A DNA stretch of 64,000 bases from Angiostrongylus vasorum (Eukaryota; Nematoda; Chromadorea; Rhabditida; Metastrongylidae): positions 751,501-815,500 of the forward strand of contig JADANN010000439.1 in the NCBI GenBank assembly GCA_018806985.1, written 5' to 3'. Below the pieces are notes generated by a model. That model saw only the letters and a list, made by a program, of their open reading frames with translations. It made no database searches and had not been told where the DNA came from. The translations under genes and the position numbers were made by a program. The first letter of the stretch is position 1. Every line of letters begins with the position of its first letter. Positions 48,561 to 60,607 of the stretch are shown piece after piece.

Positions 48561-50181
48561 TTAAACAGTTAGAGAACCATCTGCCGAAAAACGTATACTA
48601 TTTGGCTCATTCTGGGATGAGTATAGTAACAGTGACGAAGAACAGTCAGCAGAAAACACAGCCTTTGTTACAATACTACTAAGAAGCCAAAAGAATCGAC
48701 TATTCTAAAATTCTTACAAAAAGAGGCGTTTTGGACTGAAGCACTGGTCTGGCTTGATCTGCGGAGTGGGACGACAAATACTTTCGCTGGTTCATAAAGC
48801 TGTTTACTAACGAATCAAAATCTTAGGTGAAAACTAAATTATGAGTGAGATTACGGTATGAATTAGTAGAGAAACTTACAAGTCTGCAATACTTGTCCAG
48901 ATTCCGAAGAAGAGGAAGCCCTCTGAAACACTCACTATTGTGAAAGAAGAGGAATTGATAGTTACCTCGTGGAGGCAAATCAGAAACGATAGAAATACAT
49001 GTACACATTTGAAATAGAAGGTTCCCGAAATTTTCGAACTATCGAAAAACTTCTGTTACTACTGTCTCTTGAAACGTGTCGTTGAGCCTCCTGAAAAAAA
49101 ATTTTTAACGAACCTCTAGAAGTTCTATAGCCTTATTAAGGAGTTAGTTCCAGTCCTATACGACAGTTGAGCGAAGCTATTTGTCATTTAACACTGGAGA
49201 TTATGAAGCGGAGAAATTAATGATACCAATTTTCAGTGAGATCCCAGACGATAGGGTGGAGCCAAGCACGATGGGAAGAAGAAGACACCAGATGGGACGG
49301 AACTTTTCAGCAAAGGCCTGAAAGCTCTGAAAAGGGCATTTTCATGTTTGAGAAATACTTTTTCAATAAAACAGTCAGGGTACACCTGATTGGCAGCAAA
49401 CCACACAAAACATTCTGTTCAAAATCCTCCAACAACATGAAAAAATCGGCTTCTCAAGAACGGCCAGTTACAATTTATGTGGTCGGAATTCTTCTCGTAA
49501 GCTCCATTGATTTTTCTAAAAATGAAGGGCGAGAATGGCAACCAGTTGCTCTATCAAGGTCCGTAAGGAGCTCATAAAGAGTAAATATTCCAAGAGTTAG
49601 GGCTGCCGAGATGGTTGCAGATGACAATACAGGTAATCGAAACATCGTAGCACGTTCGAAATACGTTGTAATAAATTCTAAAAAGTATTGCAACAATGTT
49701 GTCTCTTCAACGTCACAAATGTCAGGTGTTGGATAGTACTGAAACAAGGCTCTTCAATTGCTGTTTAAATAAATATTCAAGCAAATTTCGTTCAAGTTCT
49801 TAAAACATTGTGAAGATATAATACGTATTTCTTAATTTTACCTTCCCTTTCAGCAAGTTGTGGGATATTACATCAACCTCAGACTATCAACTCGGTCAAC
49901 TAAACATAGAAATATCCGCCGACCTGGAAAAATCCCAGTAACAAAGCTTTCTACGGTGATAGCCTGATAGCCAGCAAGGACCGTTCGCTCGGAATTCAAG
50001 GAAGAACTGCGTTTTACCAATATTCATCGTATTAATGAGGACAGGATACGAGGAAACTTTAAGTCGGAGCTGAATTTACTTACAAATGCGACCATAAAAT
50101 TTGGGACAGGTGTATGGAACGAGACCAGTCGATGACAAAGAAGTTTGAGATGGTAACGGTAAGAGAGAAGTTTGAAACTTC
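48561..50181 (-). CDS. Unrecognised multi-pass membrane protein, five exons, 5' end missing
   Basis: Minus-strand exons 50181-50084, 49738-49543, 48922-48880, 48735-48717 and 48611-48561 (TAA) join in phase throughout (98, 196, 43, 19 and 51 nt, with one base owed by an unseen upstream exon). Acceptors are TTTTAG, TTTCAG, TTTCAG, CTTCAG and CCCAG; donors are GTAAGT, GTTGCC, GTAAGT and GTAAGA. The 65-codon second exon reads YYPTPDICDVEETTLLQYFL and then a hydrophobic span SATISAALTLGIFTLYELL. The third exon adds a second span (GFLFFGIWTSIAD). The C-terminus is polar and short (NEPNSIRFSADGSLTV). A chemoreceptor or other nematode membrane protein is possible, but no family motif was recognised. 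The start exon should lie above 50181, where I found none before the family C repeat at 50.6 kb. Confidence 0.5.
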
Positions 50182-50611
50182 CTAAAATTTTCCTATCATA
50201 GATCTATAAAAACATTTAACTGAAGACTAGTGGGTGCCTGTTAGTAAGATCTTATCAGTGATAGGAGGAGATAAACTGAGCTTCTGAAGGTTATCGTGCT
50301 GCAAATGTCGTCGAACCGCAGAGCATCATACATTATGCGCCCCCGTCTAGATGTTTTTCGAAGCCATCTACACCTGTTTCTCATCCTTGTTTTTTCCGCC
50401 AATCAGCAGAAAAAAAAGTGAACGACAAACGCAACAGCAAAATAACCTGAGCAGAACTCGTGTGAAGAAGGAGAACATCGTAAATTACTCCCTATGCGGA
50501 CATTCTTTTCATTCTTGTGGGTCGTAACCCCGGCCAGCGTCGTAGACCACACCGCACCTAAGAAAAGATAATGCTCAGAAGCTGTTATCTCCTCTTACTT
50601 AATTACTTACT

Positions 50612-50997
50612 TGGTACTTGAACGACCCATCCTCACTGGTTGTGTGGGCACCAGCATAACTTCCATTTTCGGAGACTTGCTGGTTAAGCCATTGTGGTTC
50701 CCTGGAATCGCGAGATCAACCTAACCATAGTCTGCCCCAGATCTTCACCACCACAAGCAGTCGTAGCTCTTGTGGATCAGAGAGAGATTTGCCACCATGC
50801 GACTATGATACCAGGATGGTGGTGGATCCTGGTATTTATTGGTTTACTCTTAGCAAGGCTTCCTGATGGAAACGCCAGACTCCTTATCAGCTTGGGAGAC
50901 CCTTCCAGGAGGATGAATCCTTCCGCTGTAGATCGCAGCCCGACACCCAGGAACACCTCTCAACCACGATGAGGCGGTAAACCGTTGGGAGGTTTCG
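50612..50997 (+). repeat. Family C repeat copy 7, fused to a SINE-A head
   Basis: Forward, full length, ending GATGAGGCGGTAAACCGTTG and GGAGGTTT. The next base begins SINE-A copy 13 with no gap. Confidence 0.82.
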
Positions 50998-51137
50998 AGC
51001 CAGTGCTGCTATCCTCTCAGACAAGTGTGGTACTAATTTGCCGACACCGGAAGGAAGAAAGGCTTGGTGAGCCTTGGGCGCCGCGATCGATTCCATGTGT
51101 ACTGTAGGGCGCCTTCGAACACTGCGCTACATGCGCC
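50998..51137 (-). mobile_element. SINE-A copy 13, head half only
   Basis: Reverse orientation. Begins at CGAGCCAGTGCTGCTATCCT and runs to the head (ACACTGCGCTACATGCGCC). The tail half is absent because the copy abuts the end of family C copy 7 at about 50997. Confidence 0.8.
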
Positions 51138-51224
51138 TTTAAGGAAAGCAGGAAATGAAATGGTCAAGGTTCGTGAATGATAACAATGGAGACGTGTTTG
51201 TTTCTTGATAAGCTTACTTGATGC

Positions 51225-51608
51225 TTGATACTTGAACGGCCCATCATCACTAGTTGTGCGGGTCCCAGCATAATCACCACTTTTCGTAGATTTTCTGGCT
51301 AAGCCATTGTGGTTCCCTGGAATCCCGAGGACAGCCTGGCCAAAGTCTGCCCCAGGTCGTCACCACGACAGGCAGTCGCAGCCCTTGTGGATCAGAGGGA
51401 GATTTGCCACCATGCGACTTTGATATCAAGACGGTGGTGGAATCTGGTATTGGTTTACTCTTAGCTAGGCTTCTTGATGGAAACGCCGGACTCCTTCTCA
51501 GCTTGGGAGACCTACCGGGGAGACGAATCCCCCCCCGCTGTACATCGCAGACCGACACCCGGAAACACCTCCCAGCCACGATGAGGCGGCAAACCGTTGG
51601 GAGGCTTG
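51225..51608 (+). repeat. Family C repeat copy 8
   Basis: Forward, full length; ends GATGAGGCGGCAAACCGTTG and GGAGGCTT. Only about 230 bp downstream of copy 7, so C, SINE-A and C lie in series. Confidence 0.82.
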
Positions 51609-52017
51609 ATAAGCTTACAAGAGATAAATAAGTAGTCCTTATTGTGGCTGATGTTTCAGCGACAGCACCACCCTTAGAACATCATTGATTCAAGTCGAAT
51701 ATCTAAAGCACTAGTCTTTCTTGCAATATATGAGTCGTCGGAATCGCATGGAATTGAATCCAGGGAGATTCAGTAGCCTGCGGTCTGTAAAGACTGGGTT
51801 CGAACCTCAATTAAGCTCATTAATACACCCATATACTGAACATTCGAGCCAAATTTAAAGGAAACCCTGATTTCGAAAGTGAACAAAATGATAGAAGTAA
51901 GTGGGAGAAGTGTTTAACCGTCAACAACGGAAACGAGTTGATTTCCAATATCACACCGGCAGCATGTTTGGCATAAATGAATTGGTTCAAACTTATAGCA
52001 TGTGCGACGAAAAATGG

Positions 52018-52335
52018 GGGAGGGTGGCGCAGTGGTTAGTGATGCCGTAGATCAGGAAGCAAATGCGCTAGTTCTGCCATATCCAGAACATTCTCCTACA
52101 TTCTACTTGGAGACACCTTAGCTCGACTTCATTCAAGAATGCAAGAAAAACCGACTTGAGCAGCATTCTACGAAATTCGTAGAAAAGAAAACGAAATCCT
52201 CAAGCAGCAACTGAAACAACATGAAACGTAGTCGAAAATCATTGTGGACGATGAATGCGAGTAAAACGAACCGATTGCAAGAAGTGCCGGGATCCGCACA
52301 GCACACATGATAACGGGTCATGTAAAAAGAAGAAA
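52018..52335 (+). mobile_element. SINE-B copy 3
   Basis: Head GGAGGGTGGCGCAGTGGTTA, then AGCAGCATTCTACGAAATTC, TCCTCAAGCAGCAACTGAAA and AAGTGCCGGGATCCGCACAG. Ends at a GGTCATGTAAAAAGAAG tail. Confidence 0.7.
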
Positions 52336-52774
52336 TTAAAGAAAAATGAAGTCGTCGTACCGATGGAAAGGGCACCGCTCTAATGATGAACTTCTGTCAG
52401 CGGTGCCCTTTTATACAGGTCGGATGGTGGTCGTTTCCCGCCAGTCAATACATCGAAACGTAGGCGCAATAAATATTCCATAATAGCCTCGTATCAGCTC
52501 AAGACCAGATGTGGAAACTATACAGAATTTTGCGGAGGACTGGTTAATACACTGGCGGCATAGTGACTCTAACACAGTTTATTCGTTTTGAAGCTAACTA
52601 GCCGAAATGGATCACATGTAGAGCGTTTGCATTCTGCCCGTCTATTGCGCCATGCAGTGCTTTCTTCCTAACCCTTTTGCATGCGTTCTTTAGCAAATGG
52701 AGCGCAGTTTTGGCCAACTTCGAACGGGGAAAGGCTTCACTCACATTCAGTGAAAAAAGGAAAATTTATAAAGT

Positions 52775-53100
52775 TCTCGACGTTGATCAATACCTGAGGA
52801 GAGATAGGCCATGCAATCGACCTCATTTGCCATCGGTTTGAGGTGATTCATTTCAGGCTCATATAATGACTTGCGGTGGCCTACCAATGCAGCAGGTCAT
52901 TGCGGCCACTGCTGAGTGGCTAAGCTAGTGTCATCCAGCTGTTCAATGTTGATGTCAATGTAATGTTCGGACAAATATGGTACCAACTTGCCAGCGCCGG
53001 AGTGATCGAAAGCTGGATGAGGCTGGGGCACGGGATAGAACCAAAGACCACCTGTGCATTACGGTAGACCTTTAACCAGTTCGCTACACACTGCCTCTCC
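52775..53100 (-). mobile_element. SINE-A copy 14, divergent with internal insertion
   Basis: Reverse orientation tail GACGTTGATCAATACCTGAG, body interrupted near 52890-52965 by about 75 bp of unrelated sequence, then GGACAAATATGGTACCAAC and a decayed head. Confidence 0.7.
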
Positions 53101-53227
53101 AGAGTTAAAGCTATAAAAGGAACAGTTTTTAAAAAAGGTTTAATCTTTTCGTTTGAACACATGATGGGAGTGCCGCACAGACCATTACTATTGAGCAAGA
53201 GTGCAGAAATAGCAACAGCATCACATA

Positions 53228-53500
53228 TCTCTATAGCACAGTGGTCAAAGGTGCTGCAATACACACGTGGACTTCAGTTCTATCTCGTTTTCAGGCTCAT
53301 GAAGTTATCCATTCCTCTAGGGTAGACAAACTCGTATCAGACCTTTCCTGAAGGAGAGTAGCACTGACTTGTCACATGGGTACGGGAGCCCTTGTACAGG
53401 CTAGATGTGCATCCATTCAGCTTTAATGGTGTTTAATGAAGTGGAATGTATGACGCATTCCTCAGAGATTGATCAACGCTGGGAGCTTTATCGTTTGCCC
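53228..53500 (+). mobile_element. SINE-A copy 15, divergent
   Basis: Head TATAGCACAGTGGTCAAAGG, decayed B-box, recognisable tail GACGCATTCCTCAGAGATTG and GAGCTTTATCG. Together with copy 14 it forms a head-to-head pair. Confidence 0.7.
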
Positions 53501-54214
53501 TTATCAGACACTGGAAAAACGATATAATGAGCAGCATGCCACATGGGTTCTGCAGTGATTAGTAATTTTGTAGCAAAAGAGAACTTTAAATACTGATGTT
53601 AATGAGAAGAACATGTGTAGCTCATACTTTTAGAACGCTTCTTCTCACGTCAATCAGATGACACTCGTAGGTGGGCATCCAAAAAAATTAGTGGTCGTCA
53701 TAGCAATGAACGTTGGTGTATTGATAAGACTTCCGATGCACAATCAAACAGCTTGGCCGTTTCATCCCTGAAAAACAAAAATTAGTTTTTTTCGATTGTT
53801 TTGAATTGCCAGAGCGAAAATTTATCAATCTGGAACTCTACAACCAATACATTTGGTAGTTTTAATCGTCTCAACTCAAAAGTTGTTTACCTCAGATATT
53901 CCAATAACGCTGTATAACGTTCTTGAGACCAAAACGAAATCGGTACAGCGTAGCATGGAACGTAACCCCAAACTCCGATGAGTCAGAATATGGCAGTGAA
54001 TCAGGCAAGGAGAGTAAAGCCGAAACTCGAAGTGGCCTACTCCTTTTTAAGCACGGAGAATTGCAAAGTGTCATTCTCGCGCGATAATAGCCTGTACAAG
54101 GATATGCATTAACAAGAAATAGTGATGAAAAAGGATATGAGATTGTAAAAATGTCCATGGAAGCAGAAAGGAACAGCCAAGGATTACTGATGGAGGACCC
54201 GCTTTTCCAAGAGA
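53501..54214. other. Gene-free interval
   Basis: One 128-codon minus-strand frame overlaps the family C repeat at its start and has no recognised motif. Nothing else supported. Confidence 0.4.
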
Positions 54215-54590
54215 CGTCGCATCGTGGCTGGGAAGTGTACCTGGGTGTCAGGTTGTGATATACAGCGGGAGGATTCATCCCCCGACAAGGTCTCCCAAGC
54301 TGAGAAAGAGTCTAGCATGTCCGTCTGGAAGCCTAGCTAAGAGTAAACGAATACCACGATCCATCACTGTCCTGGTACCAAACTAATCGCACGGTGGCAA
54401 ATCTCCCTCTGATACACAAGGGCGGCTACTCCCTGTAGCGGTGACGACTTGAGACAGACTTTGGCCTGGCTGTCCTCGGGACTCCTAGGAACCACAATGG
54501 CTAAACCAGCAAAACTTTGGAAGAATGGAGACTATGCAGGGCCCGTAGAAGCAGGGCGGGCCATCCAAGTATCCAAGTATTAACGCTCAG
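54215..54590 (-). repeat. Family C repeat copy 9, fused to RTE copy 3
   Basis: Reversed copy: GTCTCCCAAGCTGAGAAAGA and GGGCCATCCAAGTATCCAAG. RTE sequence follows within a few bases. Confidence 0.8.
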
Positions 54591-55177
54591 CGGTACGAAT
54601 ATCTCCGAATGCTCCAGTTACGTCTATCTATGTCGGAAAATTGATATTGTGAACAGCTTATATCGAAAGCTAAACGGGGAAAGCCAACCACACCTTTTAC
54701 CCCAGTTAATTCTCCTATCTTAGCAGATGCGACAGATATCTTGTTGCTACAAAAAGTAGGGTGATGGATAACGCAGCTCAGTGTAGTCGAAAAGACGATG
54801 CTAGGAGTGTATGATGCAATTGAGAGAGGGTCTTTAAAGCTCCGATTTACGTCAACGATCAAAATTCAAAGACGCCGGTCTATGTGCCAAACCGTAAAAT
54901 AAGATAGCCCGGACACAGTGTATGAAAGACAATCGATGGATAAAGTCGTTAGTGATCGGGTTTTTCAGGATGTCCAACGTACTGTAAGAAGACCACCGAT
55001 CCGATGATCAGAGTTTCTTTTTTTCGAAAACCATAGAAAATAATATGACATTCAATGAGCCGAGTTCCTAGAGCAAGCAGTACCCACTGGGCTACTTTTG
55101 CAAGTGAGCAGCAAAATTAGATTTTCTGTCGCCCCGGTCGAGTCACTCGACGATGAACGGGACGATAGGTGACCCAG

Positions 55178-55180
<3 letters not shown>
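54583..55180 (+). mobile_element. RTE LINE copy 3, 3' fragment
   Basis: Starts abruptly at [20 protein letters not shown] (the RT C-terminal region seen in copies 1 and 2) and ends in the same terminal segment (CGAGTCACTCGACGATGAAC) just before an (AT)n tract. A 5'-truncated insertion is the usual outcome for LINEs. It abuts family C copy 9 directly at about 54590. Confidence 0.8.
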
Positions 55181-55232
<52 letters not shown>

Positions 55233-55250
55233 GTGTATATATGTATATGT
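55181..55250. repeat. (AT)n microsatellite at the end of RTE copy 3
   Basis: About 25 pure AT units, then degenerate GTGTATATATGTATATG, directly after the RTE terminal GACCCAGGTG. Confidence 0.95.
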
Positions 55251-57204
55251 GATACTTGCAGTGTATACACTACAAACAGTACGTTTTGAAATAAGTGTGA
55301 TATAAGAAAGTAATAGAATTTGATAGGTCTTTCGAAAGACAAACTATATTGAATCCCATTGATGAGCGCACACTCTACGACTACCGAGTCACAATGAAGC
55401 CGCTTCCTCAATAATTTATCACCTTCTCATAGCAAGTAGTTCTTCCTAACACTCGAATTCTAGTGTTCAAGTAAAGGCATTTCTGTACTCCTCAGTGTCA
55501 ACAGTCCCTATGCCGTATACTCTCTTCAACAGCAATACTCTTCCTCCTCAAAATAAACCCATCGAAAAAAAGTTTCCTATAGAATTATAGGTATAGAGAA
55601 CAGCTTTCTATCATCCATGCCTAAAATAACATTTGTGTTGAACACGCTTCTGGCACCAGCTTTCCAATCCAGGCTATATGGCTGACTTAGTGTGTCTGAG
55701 GATAAGTTCTGTTGACGACTGCCTTCTCTGGTATTCAATATCGGCGGATGCAAGTTTCGAATTTATTGAATTTTTGTTCCTTTCGCTATGGCTGTGGTGA
55801 ATATAGGTATAGGGAATCAGGATATAGGAATAGAAATAAATACACTACGAAAGACCACTGAGGTACGCATACATAGAACCGGAAGAAAGTGCAAAATGGA
55901 CAGACCAGCGAATCTTCCCACCTCTTTAACAGTTGTCGGTTTCCGTGTTTTATTTTTCTCTCGTCGATATCCATAAGTCTACACTTCCAAATAATTCATA
56001 TTCCTTGTTAGCGGAATTGAAAATAAAGCTTAACTTGTCTGTCACCGACAAGATTCAGCCCTCTTTTACATCTAAATTTTTTATTGTCATTTAACTTCAT
56101 ATCGCTGTGGTATTTCAAATCCATCGTTCGGAATCGGAGATCTGGGATACTTAAGTAGATGATGACAGCAATGTGGCTCCGTGGTGGGCGAACTTATCTC
56201 CATCAAATTCAATGGTTAGATAAGCTCCAATAGCGTGGAAAAATGTGAAGGATAAATAGCACATGAAAATCACAGAAATTATGAATTAACATAGCAGAAC
56301 AACTGAATCGTGAAGTGAACAATGTAACAATAGCAAAGGAGACATTTGCTAGGAGGACATTGGCCGATGTCAGCAACACAAAATCCATCGCATATCAATC
56401 AAGAATTAGGTGGTCAGATGACGTGCTACACAAAATTAGACGTCGAAACCAATCTGTTAAAAAGCACTGCGTTGAGCAAAGCCTTCCATTAATCACAACT
56501 TCCTTCGTGATGAAAAACACGATATCATATTAACTGCAAAAAATGCTCTTATTTGGTCTTTCCGAAATTAATGTTAGTGGATATGCAGAAGTGAGAGAGA
56601 ATGTATGAGTGAGCCAATAGAACGATAAGCTCAGGCAGGCGGTGCATCGTGCCTTTTGACATGGCTCACGAGCTGCACATCTTGATTTCAACGAAAGTTT
56701 GTGGACTTCTCTGCAACTGTCAAAGAACCCTTAGCGATAATCATTTAATGGACGTGGAAAAGAGATGTCTCCAAGCAGTGACATGCTAATCTCAAGAGCA
56801 GTTTTGAAATCTACGATTACAGAAATTCACCTTGCTGAACTACTTTGAACTGCAGATTTCAAAAAATTTGTTCGATCAACCGGTGATGTAAGGACACGAA
56901 TTTTTTCGTGGCTGTCATCCCGTTGGGTCCAATCCACCGTTCTTTTCGTAGATCTGTCGTTGGCATTTCTATTTATTAGGCCACGGGGTTTATTTTTTCG
57001 CCGCGTTTACTCCTTGATCTCGATAATGGAATAGACGGCAAACGAAAACGAGTACAGGGAAGGAAAATTCATAATACGAAAATGAAACGATCATGGAAAC
57101 CGTCTCGTAGGCACCTGTGAACAGCACGTCTAGAGGCGTTCATCATCAACACAATCACGACGCAAAACTCGCTCTTCCGACAATCCATGAACGCTGAATA
57201 ATAT
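55251..57204. other. Gene-free interval
   Basis: Short frames only. 55788-55976 is open on both strands because of ATAGGAATA-rich low complexity. Confidence 0.45.
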
Positions 57205-57375
57205 GCGGAAGATCCATCCGGATGCGACAAATTGCCACGAGACCTTCCTGGAAAGATAGCAAGATTGACTTCGATAGGTCACCTTCTTTCATTGTATGAA
57301 CCAGATATATATTCACTTCACCTCTAACAACGCTTAATGAAGTCGAACGGAATTCCGCTCACGAGTAGACCAATG
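57205..57375 (+). mobile_element. SINE-A body fragment
   Basis: Weak similarity to the SINE-A body: GGAAAGATAGCAAGATTGAC, then CACCTCTAACAACGCTTAAT and GAAGTCGAACG. No head or terminal tail. Confidence 0.5.
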
Positions 57376-57599
57376 CCAATGCAAAAAATCACCCAGACGC
57401 GATTACACTGCTATATCCAGCTTTTTCTACACAACCCGTCTCCATATCTACTGCGTGGATCCCAGCACTTCTTGAATTCGATTCGCTTCCTCGCAACCAC
57501 TAATCGCGATACAGCTGCATCAGCACTGGCAATGGCAATTGGTAGCACGAGCAGGAGCAAACCTGTGTGGAATTTATGTATTTTTAGCATTTCCCAAGT

Positions 57600-57795
57600 T
57601 GAACTTCCTATTAAGCTCGGCATTGAGTGCTAATTCAATGTTTTTCTTCGATAAGCAAACACGACGTTCATATTACAGAAGTTAGTAGCACACAATAACT
57701 GACGTTTCGGCGGTTTTGCCTTCTTCAAAGCTATTTTATTCTTTTCAAGTATTCCAATTAATTTGTGGACACAGCCGCACAGATGCATTTTTTAG
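57600..57795 (+). repeat. Family E repeat copy 1 with GACGTTTCGGC motif
   Basis: About 190 bp matching 62880-63070: TCGATAAGCAAACACGACGT, AACTGACGTTTCGGCGGTTT, TGCCTTCTTCAAAGC and CAGCCGCACAGA. Confidence 0.7.
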
Positions 57796-57837
57796 TCATT
57801 TCGACGGATAGTTTATAAAACGGCGTTTTCACTTATG

Positions 57838-58215
57838 AAACGAACAAATAGTTTCGACGTCTTCGTGTTCATCAGACCCAATGGTCCAAGTCGATGCTCC
57901 ACACTTGCTCGCCTTTTTCGATGTGGCATCTTCGTTTTCGTATCGAGTCGGATCTATTTCAGTGAAACATCTCTCCAATGAGACAATGTCACACGGTAAT
58001 AAGTTATTGTCATCGAACAATCACTATCATCAACAACTAGCGTCTTTTGAGCTTCACGGGGTGAGATTGCCTCATTCGAGGGATGCTCCACTGAAGAAGA
58101 TTCGACTCGATATGAAGATGAAGATGCCACATCGAAAAAGCGAGCAACTGTGGACTGTGACTCGGATCATCGGCTCTGATGAAGACGAAGACGTCAAAAC
58201 GTTAACCGGATAAGG
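57838..58215. mobile_element. Fold-back element with GACGTCTTCGTC ends
   Basis: Left end TTTCGACGTCTTCGTGTTCA then TCAGACCCAATGGTCCAAGTC. The right end, reverse-complemented, is TTTTGACGTCTTCGTCTTCA then TCAGAGCCGATGATCCGAGTC. A single similar end lies at 43515-43560. Interior has no recognised gene. Confidence 0.65.
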
Positions 58216-60607
58216 GTTATTTATCAGCCTCGTGTAAACTTATCCAAAAAAGAATACATGTTGATTAGTCAAACCGAGGTTAAAGGAAAGTCCTTTTTGA
58301 AATCCCGAAGGGCTTGCGCCATACCCGGAGATCGATATTAACAATCAATGTGGTACAAAAAGGGAAGGTAAGCAGATACTTTAAACGACGGCAAAGCGTA
58401 AACAACGTAGTCCCCACTCCGCACCCGCCCTCTCAATCCTCGTGCATAGAACCTCAAGGTAAACAACTCTCAACTTTACCAGTGATATCGACAAGCAGCT
58501 GAGAAAACCTTGGTGAACCGAACATACATCTTTATTTGATTAGGTACGAATTCTTTGAAAGGACATGGTAGAAATTCACTTGTTTTCAGAGTTCTTCGCA
58601 TTCCTTCGCTGCAACCAACCTCCTTCTCTAACTCATCCAATATAATTAGCACATCACGGTATGGTAGAGAAAGTTTTCTCGAAGCCAGAGAGTCTCAAGA
58701 GAAATTTCGCTCTGATGCTCGTCGTGCTTCGTTCACTGTTCTATAGAACTTATTGAAAACAAAACGTCTTGGTGTTTTGCCAGACTAGAAACCTCATTAT
58801 TGTGGATCCCGTTCTCTCTCTAGTAACGTTATTAATGGCCTCTCACCTAATGCCCTGCTCCGTCAATTAGTCCACAACCACCTCTGTGATACAACCATAA
58901 TGATGCTGAGATATTTACAAAACTCCGGACCGCAGGTCTCTACGGTGGGGAACGAACGCGCAATTACCCTTTCCAGGGCTGACGCGTTCACCACCACGCG
59001 TGTCCTTCTTTTCGACTATCTCTCAGCTGGTTCTATCGATCATTGCCATCAGCAACTCTGTGATAGTTTGTGCCTCTCAGAAGATTACATAATATGTCCT
59101 AAAGGCGGAGACGAGGGCTACATGATTATACGAAATTCTTTCTCAAGTCACTATTTTGGATCTAAGAGAAAAAGATACGAAAATAGAACCAGTGCTCCGA
59201 TAACTCTTCTAAATCAGAGTAAGATTGAGATTACCGTACACACAAACCCTAACCTTTATCCATTAATTTTAACTTTTTATTAATTTATTAATAAACGTTA
59301 ACTGGTAACAAAATCCAGGATAGAACCTACCGACTTCAGCTACTTTCTTTTCCACATTGCTCTTTTTATGTTTTAACGAACAACCAAATGGACAAATAAT
59401 ATGATGCGATATCGTCGTGGTAGGTGAGCATTCTACAACAGATAGGGATCCAGAGTGGGTGGAGCACGCCACTTTTTCAGTAAAGATGGCTCCTAGATAT
59501 TTTCCTTGGGTCGCGAGAAACCCATTCCCTGGCTTCTCATTTGATTTCAGTAAGTGCACGAAGAACTGGCTCAAAGTGTTGATCAGAAAGTGTAAACGAT
59601 CAGTTTTGGCTTCCGTAAATCCTTCATTTATAGACCGTCTCATTTCCCCCGGGACTAAATGGCTTAGGTGAGATGAGCGCGGCTATGAAACCACCTGAAT
59701 AAACTGAACTGGCAAGATTGGGGCCTTTCCCTAAGTAACTTAGTATTTATTCGTCTATCGCGCAACAACGATTTCCGTCTGCTTATAGTAGATGAGCATT
59801 AATGCAGTTGTGGTACCACGTCCTTTCCTACCGAATTTGGTGAGAAAGCGCTGTACATTCGAGGTCATTCAGCTTCGTGGAGCTGAACGAGTGGATGTTC
59901 AGCCGAAACAATGGCTTTTTGTGGCCCACTGATGCATTGGCCAGTATTTTTATCGTCTTCATCAAATCTGGTATCCTAGAGGGACTGCGATTCTTGGACA
60001 AGTGAAATGACTCATTGATCTGTGGTTGCCTTCTGATTCGGATGGGAATGGTTAAACGGTCACGATTGAAGGATTATCAGAGCACCGGCTTTATTTTCCG
60101 TATCCTTCCCTCTCAGATCAAAAATAATGACCCCCAAAAACCTTGAATTTCGAGAACTCCTCTATTCCGGTACACATTAGGATCCAAAATTGTTCCCATT
60201 TGAATGTTTCGTCATCATCCGTTTGTGAATATTGGGTGACTACAGCACTGTGTCTCGGAGCGAATCTCTTTTATATCAATATCACGTTTGGTAGCATATC
60301 GCAGGCATTTTTTTTAGCACAGTTCTCCATTTCTATAAATAACAGTGGCGAACATGGCGACCCTTGTCCTGAGGAGATCTTGAACACCAAGAAATTTCTC
60401 GATTACCATTCTACATTCATTTGAGAACAAGTGATTTTGTACTATCTCAGCGATGCCAGTATGCCAATAAACAAAAGAAAAAAATCTATGAAGGAAAATC
60501 AAATATGAAGAAAAAACTTAGTGGAACATTTCTAACGAAATGATATTAAAAGATAAGATCTGTAAAGGACAAAATTTAGTGACATATTTATGCCGAAATG
60601 ACATCAA
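58216..60607. other. Gene-free interval apart from the SINE-D fragment
   Basis: Open frames up to 127 codons lack exon-like junctions and one runs through SINE-D sequence. No gene supported. Confidence 0.45.
58885..59045. repeat. SINE-D related fragment
   Basis: GATGCTGAGATATTTACAAA and a tRNA-like GGGAACGAACGCG box with the paired TCTACGGTGG resemble the SINE-D head. An open frame through it is therefore probably not a gene. Confidence 0.4.

Noticed and set aside
51770..51835. tRNA-Tyr-like CTGTAAA loop with GGGTTCGAACC box
   Set aside because: Variable loop and acceptor pairing are missing; only two short motifs agree, which chance or a decayed SINE head explains.
53892..54278. 128-codon open frame, minus strand
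   Set aside because: Starts inside family C copy 9 and shows no family motif or exon signals.
58900..59283. 127-codon open frame, plus strand
   Set aside because: Its first part runs through SINE-D sequence and no homologous motif or splice site supports it.
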